Below are positions 1 to 8,259 of a stretch of DNA of 64,000 bases, one piece after another. The stretch is from Paenibacillus odorifer (GTDB lineage: Bacteria > Bacillota > Bacilli > Paenibacillales > Paenibacillaceae). Position numbers and translations under genes: made by a program. How positions within the stretch are numbered: the stretch's first letter is position 1; every line of letters starts with the position of its first letter. The stretch spans positions 2,480,001 through 2,544,000 of the forward strand of contig NZ_CP009428.1 of the NCBI RefSeq assembly GCF_000758725.1, read 5' to 3'. The notes beneath the pieces were generated by a model. The model saw only the letters and a list, made by a program, of their open reading frames with translations, did not search any database and was not told where the DNA came from.

Positions 1-1
1 T

Positions 2-2581
2 CAGGTGGTTGAACAACCCACAGCGGAAGTGGACAAGGCGCTCGTCATTGTAGGAAGTGATAAACGGGGGACGATTTACGGGTTGTATTCGATCTCCGAA
101 AAGATTGGAGTTAGTCCTTGGGTGTACTGGGCGGATATTGTGCCGGAGAAGAAGCCGGCATTGTCCATTCCTGATAACCAGCTTCATGTGATCTCCAAGG
201 AGCCTTCGGTTAAATATAGAGGTATTTTTTTGAATGACGACTGGCCGTCTTTAGGTTCTTGGGTAACTCAAAGCTTTGGTGACTTTAATGAAGATTTCTA
301 TGACAAGGTATTTGAACTCATTCTTCGCTTGAAGGGGAATTATTTATGGCCGGCGATGTGGAGCGCCGAATTCAGCCTGAATGGTAAAAGCAGCCCGATT
401 GCCAACGCCAAGCATGCACAAGAATACGGAATTATTATGGGGACCTCCCATCATGAACCCTTATTCCGGGCAGGCAGTGAATGGCAGAAGGTATACAGCC
501 AATACGGAACAAGTAACCTATGGGATTTCGCCCGTAATAAACAGGCGATTACAGATTTCTGGGAAGACGGAATCAAGCGCAATCAGGCCTTTGATAACTT
601 GATTACCCTAGGCATGCGGGGGGAAAGTGACTCTGCGCTGGAGGGCTCCGACCAGGAGAATATTGATCTGCTGAAGGATATTATACTTACGCAAAAAGAA
701 CTATTGAAGAAATACAATCTTGAACATGCACCGCAAATTTTGGCCGTTTATAAGGAAGTTGAGAAGTACTGGTATGGCACTGCCGGGGTGGAAGGGTTGA
801 AGGACTGGGATGTTCTGAATGACGTTACGATCCTGCTTGCTGACGATAACTTTGGCAATCTCCGCAAAATCCCGACGAAAAACGAACGTAACCGCAGCGC
901 AGGATGGGGGATATATTATCATTTTGACTATCATGGTGGTCCGCATTCCTATGAATGGTTAAATACGACCCCGCTTGAAAAAGTCTGGGAGCAAATGTGT
1001 ATGGCATTCGACTATGGCATCCGTGATGTATGGATTGTGAACGTCGGAGATTTGAAGCCTATGGAATTGCCCATTTCCTACTTTTTGGATTTGGCCTACG
1101 ATTTTGAGGCTTGGGGGACAGGTGCAATCAATCGGATTGTGGAATACACCAACCGTTGGGTAGAGCAGCAATTCGGATATGCGCTGGAACAAGAGACATG
1201 TCTGGGAATCGCACAATTGTTAGGTGATTATACCCGGATGAACGGTCGGCGCAAGCCTGAAATTATTTATCCGTCCACCTTCAGTCCTATCCATTACAAT
1301 GAGGCGCACAGAGTTCTGGAGCAAGCGGTGATGATCGAGAGGGCTGCCAACAAATACGATGAGCTAATCCCGGAACAACTAAAGGATGCTTACTTCCAGC
1401 TCGTATATTTCCCTGCTGTTGCCTCGGCCAATGTGGTCAAAATGCAAATTTATGCAGGACTGAACCATCTATACGCTAAACGAAATAGTATGTTGGCAAA
1501 TACTTACGCTGCTCTGACCTGCGAAACCATCGAAAGGGATAAGCATCTGGAGCTGGTTTATAATAGCGGAATTTCGGATGGGAAATGGCAGGGAATGATG
1601 AGTTCCCCTCATGTAGGGTATATACATTGGAATGCAGAAGGGTGGAAATATCCGGATGTAAACACCCTGACTCCCGCCAGAGGTTCTTTAATGATTGTCG
1701 ATGTGGAAGGAACGGAACAAGCGTATGTTTCCGGCACAGCTAATCTTCCGGTAATTACAAATCTTCAAAAAGAAAACTATCGCATCACAATCAGTAACGG
1801 TGGAGAAGCGGGTTTTGAATATCAGGTGCGGAGCAGCGTGGATTGGATCAAGCTTGAGAAAATACGCGGCTGGATTGAGGCAGGGGAGACGCTTCAGGTT
1901 TCCGTAGATTGGGAGAAGGTCAAAGAAGCATCGACGGGCGAAATTACGATCTCCGGTGCCGGGAATATAGTTAAGGTGAAGGCAGCCGTGGATTGGATAG
2001 ACATTCCGGATGTGCCACCGATGACTTTCATCGAGACCCATAATATTGTGTCCATTGAAGCGGAGCATACCATAACTCGTGTTTCGAAATCAGGGGTGGT
2101 ATGGAAGACCATTGACAGCTATGGACGTTCTTTATCCTCGGTTAAAATGTATCCGGATGCTGTATCTTTTGAACAACCGGAGGATGCACCTTATCTGGAA
2201 TATCGGATTATAGTGCAGCAGGACACTGATTATAGCTTAACCGCGTATATTGCGCCGACAAACAATCTGTCACAAACTAGTGGGTTGAAATATGCGATAG
2301 GTTTCGATGATCAGGCACCCGTGATTAAGGATGCTTTACCAACGAACTTTGAAGGCGGTAATCATGATAATGAACCGTGGTGCCGCGCGGTTATGGACAA
2401 TATTCATGCTGTGACCACCAGCCATGCTTTAACAAAGGGTCTTCATACCCTCCGCTTTTACGGATTGGATGCGGGTCTGGTTCTGCAAAAGCTTGTATTG
2501 TCCGCTGCCCAGCTTCCTTATTCCTATTTAGGGCCGGAGGAGAGCTTTTATACTAGCGGGACGGCGTCCATTCTTAGTTAG
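2..2581 (+). CDS. GH115 alpha-glucuronidase-like hydrolase, 5' end missing
   Basis: This is the 3' part of a gene that begins upstream of the window; the frame is open to the first base. The product resembles GH115 xylan alpha-1,2-(4-O-methyl)-glucuronidases, which remove glucuronic acid side chains from glucuronoxylan. Family-like stretches include KYRGIFLNDDW, LKGNYLWPAMW, GTSHHEP, ITLGMRGESD near fragment residue 203 and FDYHGGPHSYEW, followed by a helical region and a C-terminal beta-rich domain (about 590-858) typical of the family. About 860 residues are visible; family members are usually near 950-1000, so perhaps 100 N-terminal residues, including any signal peptide, lie outside. Localisation therefore cannot be judged. 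It converges on an AraC regulator. The family call is confident; the exact substrate is inferred. Confidence 0.85.
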   Translation, partial: QVVEQPTAEVDKALVIVGSDKRGTIYGLYSISEKIGVSPWVYWADIVPEKKPALSIPDNQLHVISKEPSVKYRGIFLNDDWPSLGSWVTQSFGDFNEDFYDKVFELILRLKGNYLWPAMWSAEFSLNGKSSPIANAKHAQEYGIIMGTSHHEPLFRAGSEWQKVYSQYGTSNLWDFARNKQAITDFWEDGIKRNQAFDNLITLGMRGESDSALEGSDQENIDLLKDIILTQKELLKKYNLEHAPQILAVYKEVEKYWYGTAGVEGLKDWDVLNDVTILLADDNFGNLRKIPTKNERNRSAGWGIYYHFDYHGGPHSYEWLNTTPLEKVWEQMCMAFDYGIRDVWIVNVGDLKPMELPISYFLDLAYDFEAWGTGAINRIVEYTNRWVEQQFGYALEQETCLGIAQLLGDYTRMNGRRKPEIIYPSTFSPIHYNEAHRVLEQAVMIERAANKYDELIPEQLKDAYFQLVYFPAVASANVVKMQIYAGLNHLYAKRNSMLANTYAALTCETIERDKHLELVYNSGISDGKWQGMMSSPHVGYIHWNAEGWKYPDVNTLTPARGSLMIVDVEGTEQAYVSGTANLPVITNLQKENYRITISNGGEAGFEYQVRSSVDWIKLEKIRGWIEAGETLQVSVDWEKVKEASTGEITISGAGNIVKVKAAVDWIDIPDVPPMTFIETHNIVSIEAEHTITRVSKSGVVWKTIDSYGRSLSSVKMYPDAVSFEQPEDAPYLEYRIIVQQDTDYSLTAYIAPTNNLSQTSGLKYAIGFDDQAPVIKDALPTNFEGGNHDNEPWCRAVMDNIHAVTTSHALTKGLHTLRFYGLDAGLVLQKLVLSAAQLPYSYLGPEESFYTSGTASILS

Positions 2582-2628
2582 GTTGAATTAAAAGGGCGAA
2601 CAACTGGGTTGTTGCTTCGAATCCTCCG

Positions 2629-3408
2629 TTATTTCAGGGCAGATGACGGAGGATAACCCTTTATATTTTTGAAAACGTTGCTGAAGTAGGCGACATCTTG
2701 ATAACCACAGTGCGCTGCCACTTCGGACACATTAAAACCACCTGCCGATAGAATCATCTCAGCATTGTTCACCCGCACCTTGTTTATAAATTCTTTATAG
2801 GTGGAGCCAGTGTTCTGCTTAAATAGCTTACCAAGATATACGGGATTTAGGGCAACCAAATCTGCCAGCTCCTTGATCGTAACTTCCTCCGAATAATGAT
2901 CCATAATATAGGTCATCACTTTTTGGATTCTTAGATCTATCAGAGGTGTTTCTTGATGGTGGGCGATACTTAATAAGCGGTACACTATCAGTTGAAAGAT
3001 GGCCCGGGCCTTCATTTTGTAGAAAGGTTGTTTGCCCATCCAGACATGTGAGAATTCTTTAATATCCTCTAGAATCTCTTTAGTTCTCCAATTCCTAGTT
3101 ACAGTCTCAAAAGGGAGCTGCACATGATTGTCCTCCCCCTCCCAGAAGAAATTAAACGCAAAAGAACGCATGGGTGCCTCCTTAAAGGTCTGAGCTTCCC
3201 GAATGCTGCCAGAAGGGGCATAGAGCATATCTCCGGCTTCAACCGTGAATTTCTCTCCATTAATAAAATAGTCAGACTTCCCTTCTACGATGAAGGTAAG
3301 ATCATGGAAATCGATTTTACTCCTCGTAATCTCCCAATCCGGGAAGGATCGGCGATCAACAAACAAAAAAACACGGGGAACAAGATTTTCATATTTGGTA
3401 ATGTCCAT
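2629..3408 (-). CDS. AraC family transcriptional regulator
   Basis: A 259-residue one-component regulator with an N-terminal cupin-like sugar-sensing half (including IDFHDLTFIVEGKSDYFING and GDMLYAPSGSIREA) and a C-terminal double helix-turn-helix of AraC type from about residue 160, containing IKELADLVALNPVYLGKLFK and VAAHCGYQDVAYFSNVFK. The ATG at 3408 is preferred over the GTG at 3417 because the AGGAGG sequence lies only one or two bases before the GTG but about ten before the ATG. It is convergent with the GH115 gene and may control it or genes upstream of the window, but nothing here proves that. A palindrome (2621-2654) lies across its stop codon and might end transcription, though it has no T-run. 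Confidence 0.88.
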   Translation of the reverse strand: MDITKYENLVPRVFLFVDRRSFPDWEITRSKIDFHDLTFIVEGKSDYFINGEKFTVEAGDMLYAPSGSIREAQTFKEAPMRSFAFNFFWEGEDNHVQLPFETVTRNWRTKEILEDIKEFSHVWMGKQPFYKMKARAIFQLIVYRLLSIAHHQETPLIDLRIQKVMTYIMDHYSEEVTIKELADLVALNPVYLGKLFKQNTGSTYKEFINKVRVNNAEMILSAGGFNVSEVAAHCGYQDVAYFSNVFKNIKGYPPSSALK

Positions 3409-3502
3409 TTCTACCACCCCTCCTTCCTAATAAATAGAGCCGCGCTAATGCCGATTGGTATATTATACAAAAATGAAACCGATTAAGAAATGGGATTGTA
3501 AA

Positions 3503-3531
3503 TTGACTTTGCGCAATCAGAAGAATACAAT
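3503..3531 (+). promoter_or_regulatory. Sigma-A promoter directly abutting the ArsR start codon
   Basis: TTGACT (3503-3508) and TACAAT (3526-3531) are separated by exactly 17 bases. The expected transcription start, seven bases after the -10 box, is 3538, which is the A of the ATG of the following gene. No Shine-Dalgarno sequence precedes that ATG. This predicts a leaderless mRNA. Confidence 0.7.
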
Positions 3532-3537
3532 AGTTTT

Positions 3538-3834
3538 ATGACTATCGAACAATATTCCTTAAAAGATGATGAAAAGCGAGTGAAGATTTTTAAAGCATTA
3601 GCAGAAGTGAAACGAATTGAAATGATTCGTTATCTTCATCTCCATAAGGAGAACAATACATGTGGGTCCATTGGTGAATCTATGGGAATGGACAAATCTA
3701 ATGTGTCGTACCATCTGAAGATTTTGTATGAAGCTGATTTAGTAAGTGTCACACGTATGGGGCAGAATAAGATTAGCCAGCTTCGAGAGGATACGTTTAG
3801 CGAATTATTACCGGGTTTCTTGGACAGTTTATAA
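3538..3834 (+). CDS. Small ArsR-type winged-helix repressor
   Basis: A 98-residue winged-helix protein of the ArsR group: the segment FKALAEVKRIEMIRYLHLH followed by the recognition-helix region MDKSNVSYHLKILYEADLV and a wing ending in RMGQNKISQL. There is no CxCxxC-type metal site; the single cysteine (NTCGS) sits before the recognition helix, so a redox or electrophile signal is possible but unproven. The start is kept at 3538 because the first helix is needed for the fold, although no ribosome binding site is present; see the promoter entry. It lies 127 bases upstream of, and collinear with, an MDR oxidoreductase whose promoter region holds inverted repeats, so it probably regulates that gene and possibly itself. 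Confidence 0.85.
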   Translation: MTIEQYSLKDDEKRVKIFKALAEVKRIEMIRYLHLHKENNTCGSIGESMGMDKSNVSYHLKILYEADLVSVTRMGQNKISQLREDTFSELLPGFLDSL

Positions 3835-3846
3835 TATGTCCGGAAA

Positions 3847-3926
3847 CCTATAATTTTTTCTTGATAGTTTGATAGTTTTATAACTATTTGATAATCATGT
3901 ACAGGGTTTGGTTAATAGTTATAGGT
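3847..3926 (+). promoter_or_regulatory. Nested inverted repeats before the oxidoreductase gene
   Basis: ACCTATAA (3847-3854) is matched by TTATAGGT (3919-3926), and between them ATAGTT (3872-3877) and AACTAT (3882-3887) form a tighter inverted repeat; TGATAGTTT also occurs twice in tandem. The AT-rich block sits between the ArsR gene and the oxidoreductase and is a candidate operator for the ArsR protein. No promoter with good boxes could be fixed within it. Confidence 0.4.
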
Positions 3927-3961
3927 AGCAGCAAAAATAAATATTAATGGAGTAGTGATCT

Positions 3962-4984
3962 ATGAATCAGTTGAAAAATAAACAGGTCCTGTTAATTTCA
4001 CGTCCTGTAGGCATGCCAACCCAGCAAAATTTCGAGTTCAAAGATATTCCTGTAGTTGAAGCAAAAGAAGGACAAGTTGTTGTACGTACGTTGTATTTGT
4101 CAGTGGATCCTTATATGCGCGGAAGAATGAATGATGCTAAATCGTATGTTCCTCCGTATCAGCTTAATGAAGTCATCGCTGGAGGACTTGTGGGAGAGAT
4201 CGTAGACTCCAAATCGGAGCTATTCAAAGCTGGAGATAAAGTCATCGGTATGCTGGGCTGGCAGTTATATAATACTGTAGATGCTAAAGCAGTAACCAAA
4301 ATCGATGATTCGATTGCACCTGTATCGGCTTACTTAAGTGTTCTTGGTTTGACAGGGCTCACTGCATATTTCGGTTTACTTGATATCGGTCAGCCGAAAG
4401 AAGGAGAGACTGTCGTAGTGTCTGGGGCAGCGGGTTCAGTGGGGATGTTTGTTGGACAGATTGCCAAAATCAAAGGCGCTCGTGTCGTTGGGATCGCAGG
4501 TAGCGATGATAAATGCGACTATTTGAAAAATGAACTTGGCTTTGATGCAACCATTAATTATAAAACAACGGAAAATTTAGGCCAGGCTTTGGAAGAAGCA
4601 TGTCCAAATGGTGTTGATGTTTATTTTGACAACGTGGGTGGAGCGATTTCAGATGCTGTGATGAGTTTGCTTAATGATTATGCACGTATTCCACTATGTG
4701 GCGCTATTTCTTCCTATAACAGTACAGATGGAGATATGGGTCCCCGTATTCAGAGCAGATTGATCAAAACCCGCTCCCTTATCAAAGGATTCGTTCTTAG
4801 TGATTACGCAGCCCGCCAGTCAGAAGGCCTTCAAGAGCTTGGAAAATGGCTAACAGAAGGTAAATTAAAATATGAAGAAACAGTTGTTGAAGGATTCGAC
4901 AATGTGGTGGAAGCATTCCTGCAATTGTTCCAAGGTGCGAACCTAGGGAAGATGCTTGTTAAGGTGAGCGACTCCGAATTCTAA
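3962..4984 (+). CDS. NADP-dependent MDR oxidoreductase (leukotriene B4 dehydrogenase/CurA-like)
   Basis: A 340-residue zinc-independent medium-chain reductase. Members reduce the C=C bond of alpha,beta-unsaturated ketones and aldehydes with NADPH in the cytoplasm. The N-terminal half carries the family stretch YLSVDPYMRGRMND and the Rossmann half shows the nucleotide-binding motif VSGAAGSVGMFVGQIAK followed by DVYFDNVGG. Length is normal for the YfmJ/CurA group (about 330-345). A weak GGAG precedes the ATG. It follows a small ArsR regulator, which suggests induction by a reactive electrophile; this link is inferred. Confidence 0.9.
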   Translation: MNQLKNKQVLLISRPVGMPTQQNFEFKDIPVVEAKEGQVVVRTLYLSVDPYMRGRMNDAKSYVPPYQLNEVIAGGLVGEIVDSKSELFKAGDKVIGMLGWQLYNTVDAKAVTKIDDSIAPVSAYLSVLGLTGLTAYFGLLDIGQPKEGETVVVSGAAGSVGMFVGQIAKIKGARVVGIAGSDDKCDYLKNELGFDATINYKTTENLGQALEEACPNGVDVYFDNVGGAISDAVMSLLNDYARIPLCGAISSYNSTDGDMGPRIQSRLIKTRSLIKGFVLSDYAARQSEGLQELGKWLTEGKLKYEETVVEGFDNVVEAFLQLFQGANLGKMLVKVSDSEF

Positions 4985-4990
4985 AACAAC

Positions 4991-5034
4991 ACAAACAGCC
5001 CTGGTAGAGACTTCTATATATCAGGGCTGTTTGT
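4991..5034. terminator. Bidirectional stem-loop between convergent genes
   Basis: A perfect 13-bp stem, ACAAACAGCCCTG (4991-5003) with CAGGGCTGTTTGT (5022-5034), lies between the oxidoreductase and the convergent ATP-grasp gene. The T-tract is poor on both strands, so efficiency is uncertain. Confidence 0.7.
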
Positions 5035-5055
5035 ATTATCACCAATCTAATTCGT

Positions 5056-5865
5056 TCAGACCATACCCTGTTTGGACTTCATGCATTTAAGATTGTATGT
5101 GCGGCCATAGGCTTTCGCATATTTGACGATTCGCTCAATCATGCTGGTGTCATTCAGTTTGGTAAATGGGCACGGATCGGGGGCTGTATTTACTTCCAAG
5201 ATCCATGGTTTAAGGCGTCGATCCAAGGCAATATCCACACCGATTTCCTGCAGGCCGGGATAGGCTGTGCTTAGCTGTCTGGCGGAGTTCACTCCAATTT
5301 GTTGCATGGACCGGATCAACGCGCTACTATTCTCTACGTTTGTGTAGGATTCTAATAATGCCTCTACCGGATAAATCGTTCCCCCTTGGCTCCCATTCGT
5401 AACCACTTTGCGAGGATGAGCAACGCGACCCGCAATGCCTGTAGCTTCCCACCCGCCCTTAAGATTTCTTTGCACCATTACCCGGATATCAAATGGCCTT
5501 CCTTCATAAACCAAAAGCCAAATCCCCTTTTGCACCAAATAGGACTTTCCTTGGGTCTCGTTAAAGATTGCCCGATAAGCCATCTCGTAATCAGAAAATG
5601 TATGTTTATGCGTACCGGACTGATAGCTGTAGGCTGGTCGTTTTTTGGCGGAATGATCTTGTGATCTTTCAATCCGAATTACACCCTGTCCCAAAGATCC
5701 ACAGCAGGGCTTAATGTACACCATTTTATGTTTTTGCAACATCTCATAGAGTACGTTTTTATTCATTTTTTTCGTTACCGGGATATACTTCCTTAGCTCT
5801 TGTTTTCTAAGCAGTACCCTTGTTTTCGTCAGCTTATTGGATATCCGCCGTATTGGCTCCTTCAT
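5056..5865 (-). CDS. YheC/YheD-type ATP-grasp protein
   Basis: A 269-residue protein of the YheC/D-like ATP-grasp group, known in Bacillus as coat-associated spore proteins of unclear chemistry. ATP-grasp features are visible: YIKPCCGSLGQGV (nucleotide-binding loop), the lysine-containing YLVQKGIWL, FDIRVMVQRN and the metal-binding end GVDIALDRRLKPWILEVNTAP. The start at 5865 is chosen because GGAGG precedes it by 6-7 bases; a longer reading to 5955 has no such site. It is divergent from the diaminopropionate cassette (162 bases between starts). ATP-grasp enzymes form amide bonds, so a role in that cassette is conceivable, but the sequence family points first to sporulation. Confidence 0.85.
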   Translation of the reverse strand: MKEPIRRISNKLTKTRVLLRKQELRKYIPVTKKMNKNVLYEMLQKHKMVYIKPCCGSLGQGVIRIERSQDHSAKKRPAYSYQSGTHKHTFSDYEMAYRAIFNETQGKSYLVQKGIWLLVYEGRPFDIRVMVQRNLKGGWEATGIAGRVAHPRKVVTNGSQGGTIYPVEALLESYTNVENSSALIRSMQQIGVNSARQLSTAYPGLQEIGVDIALDRRLKPWILEVNTAPDPCPFTKLNDTSMIERIVKYAKAYGRTYNLKCMKSKQGMV

Positions 5866-6027
5866 TTTGTTCCTCCGTTCTATATATCTATAGGCTATAT
5901 TACGGGAATACGCAGTTTTTGCTTGGGCAACCACAGAAGAATAGAACACATGCAAAGAATTCTACATATGAATATTGGAGGCATTTATTAAACTTGGGCT
6001 GCAGCATGCGGTCAACGGGAGGCGGCT

Positions 6028-8235
6028 ATGATGCTGCTCGGGAAATTGCAGAATAAGGTGCAAGAAGTAATGGACGAATACCCTTGGTACAAGGGGTTGA
6101 TCGATGGGGAGAAAACGAATTATAACCTGCAGAACTTACCTCTTATGTCTTCGAAAACACTTGAAACTTTCTATTATAACCAACCCATCGATCCTTCTTG
6201 GACTGTTTATAGGACGTCTGGTACAAGCTCAGGCCGTAGAAAAGCAATCCTCTACTCTGAGGAAGATGACAAACACTATGTGGATATTAAAACGAAGCTA
6301 TTCGGCGAGCTTATTGCGGGAAGCGGATGTAACAGAGCGTTGGCGGATATGGGCACTGGACATGCAGCAAATACTGCGCTGACCATTTTTGAAAGGTTAG
6401 GATTGGAAAAAAGTTCAATCCCCTTTGAACTGCCAATCGAACAGCATATTGAACAGCTTAAAGCTTTTAAACCTGACTTGCTCTATACGATGCCGTCCAT
6501 CCTTGACCATATCGTATATGCTGCCGGAAACCCGCGTGAATTCGGAATTCGCAAGATTATTTTGGTAGGGGAAATTGCTCCGCCTGAGTGGCAGCGGAAC
6601 ATGGCTGGCATGTTCGGTATTGAGCCTAGAGACATCATCGATACTTACGGCTCCATTGAAATCGGTACGATCGCTTATTACTCCCATGATCATGGCAGGT
6701 ACATTTTTGCCGACGGAATTTTTGCGGAAGGAATCGGGGTTCATGAGTTAGACGAAGAAGTAAGGCCACTTCGGAACAATGAAAGTATTCTGGTGCTTAC
6801 CTCAACTGTCCGCAAGATGCTGCCAGCTCTTCGTTTTGTTACTTATGACGTTGTAAGGGATTTTAGGCCTGTGATGATAGACGGGGTTGAACAACAAAGC
6901 TTTGAGTCTATTGTAAAAAGAGTGGGTCAGGAACTGAAGCACGGTGAGAAAATCAGCCTGTACGATATCGAGCAGGTCGTATACCGTCATATTGAAGATG
7001 CGATCATTCGGGTCAAGGTAAAAAACAATGCGCTCTCTATTTATATCAAGAGTAAATCTGTGAAGCACTCTATTATTCCGGTAATCAAAGAGGAAATCAG
7101 GGAGTGTATTCCGGAAATCGGGATGATGATTCGCAACCATCTGCTTGATGATATTGAGATCATTATAGTAGCTAAAGGGGAGCCGCTGGCCAGCGGGCAG
7201 GTCAAGAACAAGAAGTTATATTATCAGAAGGACAAAGCTAAGGTGGACATAAATATCCAAGACGGTATCTTATCGACTATCGGAAAAACACCATTAATCA
7301 AGCTGGATAATCTGTTCCAGAACAGTGAGTTCGAAGTCTACGCAAAAATGGAACTGCTAAATCCGGGAGGAAGTGCGAAAGACCGTCCAGCTCTGCGGAT
7401 GATCCATGAGGCATGGAAGGAAGGGAAAATCGGGCCGGGAACTACTATTATTGAGTCGAGTTCGGGAAATATGGCGATTAGCTTGGCGATGATTTGCCAA
7501 TATTTAGGGCTGCGATTTATTAGTGTGGTTGATCCAAGAACTACCACAACAAATCTGCAGATTCTGAAAGCATTAACTGCAAAAATTGACTTTGTTAGCG
7601 AACCCGATCCCGAGACCGGTGAATATCTGCCTGCTAGACTGAATCGAGTGCAGCGACTCTTGGAGGAAATACCGGGCAGCTACTGGCCGAATCAATATGC
7701 AAACGCAAATAACTATTTGTCCCACTACCATACGACCATGAAAGAAATCGTGACTGAGCTTGGCGAAGTGGATTATTTGTTTTGCAGCGTAAGTACATGC
7801 GGCACGATTCGTGGCCTCGCGGAATATGTAAGGGATCATGGTCTGAAGACTAAGATTGTTGCCGTCGATGCGGAGGGAAGTAGTATTTTTGGTGGCAACA
7901 AAGAGAAACGGCGGTTCCCGGGACTGGGTGCTGGCATCGTACCCCCTTTCTGCAGAACGGATTTAATCGACCGTATTGTGCATGTCTCAGACTTGGATAT
8001 CGTAAAAGGATGCCGAGCACTCGCCCAGAATGAATCGATTCTGGCCGGTGCATCCTCGGGGGCTAACCTTGCCGCTGTTAGGCGTATGGAGCAAGAAATG
8101 GCTCCAGGATCTGTCTGTGCGGTGATTCTGCATGACAAAGGGGAGCGTTACCTCGATACAGTATACTCTGACCCATGGATTCAGAATGAATTTGGGCAGG
8201 AATTCTCGCCTGACGGTGGAGATGTTCTTGCTTAA
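6028..8235 (+). CDS. Adenylate-forming domain fused to SbnA-type 2,3-diaminopropionate synthase
   Basis: A 735-residue two-part enzyme. Residues about 1-400 resemble PaaK-type adenylate-forming ligases: ATP loop RTSGTSSGRRK (62-72), YGSIEIG (207-213) in place of the usual YGxTE, and a terminal small subdomain ending SGQVKNKKLYYQ with the expected lysines. Residues about 413-735 are a fold-type II PLP enzyme of the SbnA/cysteine synthase group, with PLP lysine K451 in GGSAKDRPA, phosphate/substrate loop ESSSGNMA and STCGTIRG. SbnA joins O-phosphoserine and glutamate to give the precursor of 2,3-diaminopropionate. A GGGAGG site precedes the start; a second ATG follows directly. SbnB follows after 24 bases. 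The acid activated by the ligase half is unknown. The fusion itself is clear, as one uninterrupted frame. Confidence 0.85.
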   Translation: MMLLGKLQNKVQEVMDEYPWYKGLIDGEKTNYNLQNLPLMSSKTLETFYYNQPIDPSWTVYRTSGTSSGRRKAILYSEEDDKHYVDIKTKLFGELIAGSGCNRALADMGTGHAANTALTIFERLGLEKSSIPFELPIEQHIEQLKAFKPDLLYTMPSILDHIVYAAGNPREFGIRKIILVGEIAPPEWQRNMAGMFGIEPRDIIDTYGSIEIGTIAYYSHDHGRYIFADGIFAEGIGVHELDEEVRPLRNNESILVLTSTVRKMLPALRFVTYDVVRDFRPVMIDGVEQQSFESIVKRVGQELKHGEKISLYDIEQVVYRHIEDAIIRVKVKNNALSIYIKSKSVKHSIIPVIKEEIRECIPEIGMMIRNHLLDDIEIIIVAKGEPLASGQVKNKKLYYQKDKAKVDINIQDGILSTIGKTPLIKLDNLFQNSEFEVYAKMELLNPGGSAKDRPALRMIHEAWKEGKIGPGTTIIESSSGNMAISLAMICQYLGLRFISVVDPRTTTTNLQILKALTAKIDFVSEPDPETGEYLPARLNRVQRLLEEIPGSYWPNQYANANNYLSHYHTTMKEIVTELGEVDYLFCSVSTCGTIRGLAEYVRDHGLKTKIVAVDAEGSSIFGGNKEKRRFPGLGAGIVPPFCRTDLIDRIVHVSDLDIVKGCRALAQNESILAGASSGANLAAVRRMEQEMAPGSVCAVILHDKGERYLDTVYSDPWIQNEFGQEFSPDGGDVLA

Positions 8236-8259
8236 CGAACGGAAAAAGGAGGTTGTGGA

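Noticed and set aside
2621..2654. Palindrome at the end of the AraC gene as a terminator
   Set aside because: The stem is good, but there is no T-run on either strand, and it overlaps coding sequence, so a terminator call is not secure.
5866..5955. 30-residue N-terminal extension of the ATP-grasp protein
   Set aside because: A strong GGAGG lies inside the extension and directs the start at 5865.
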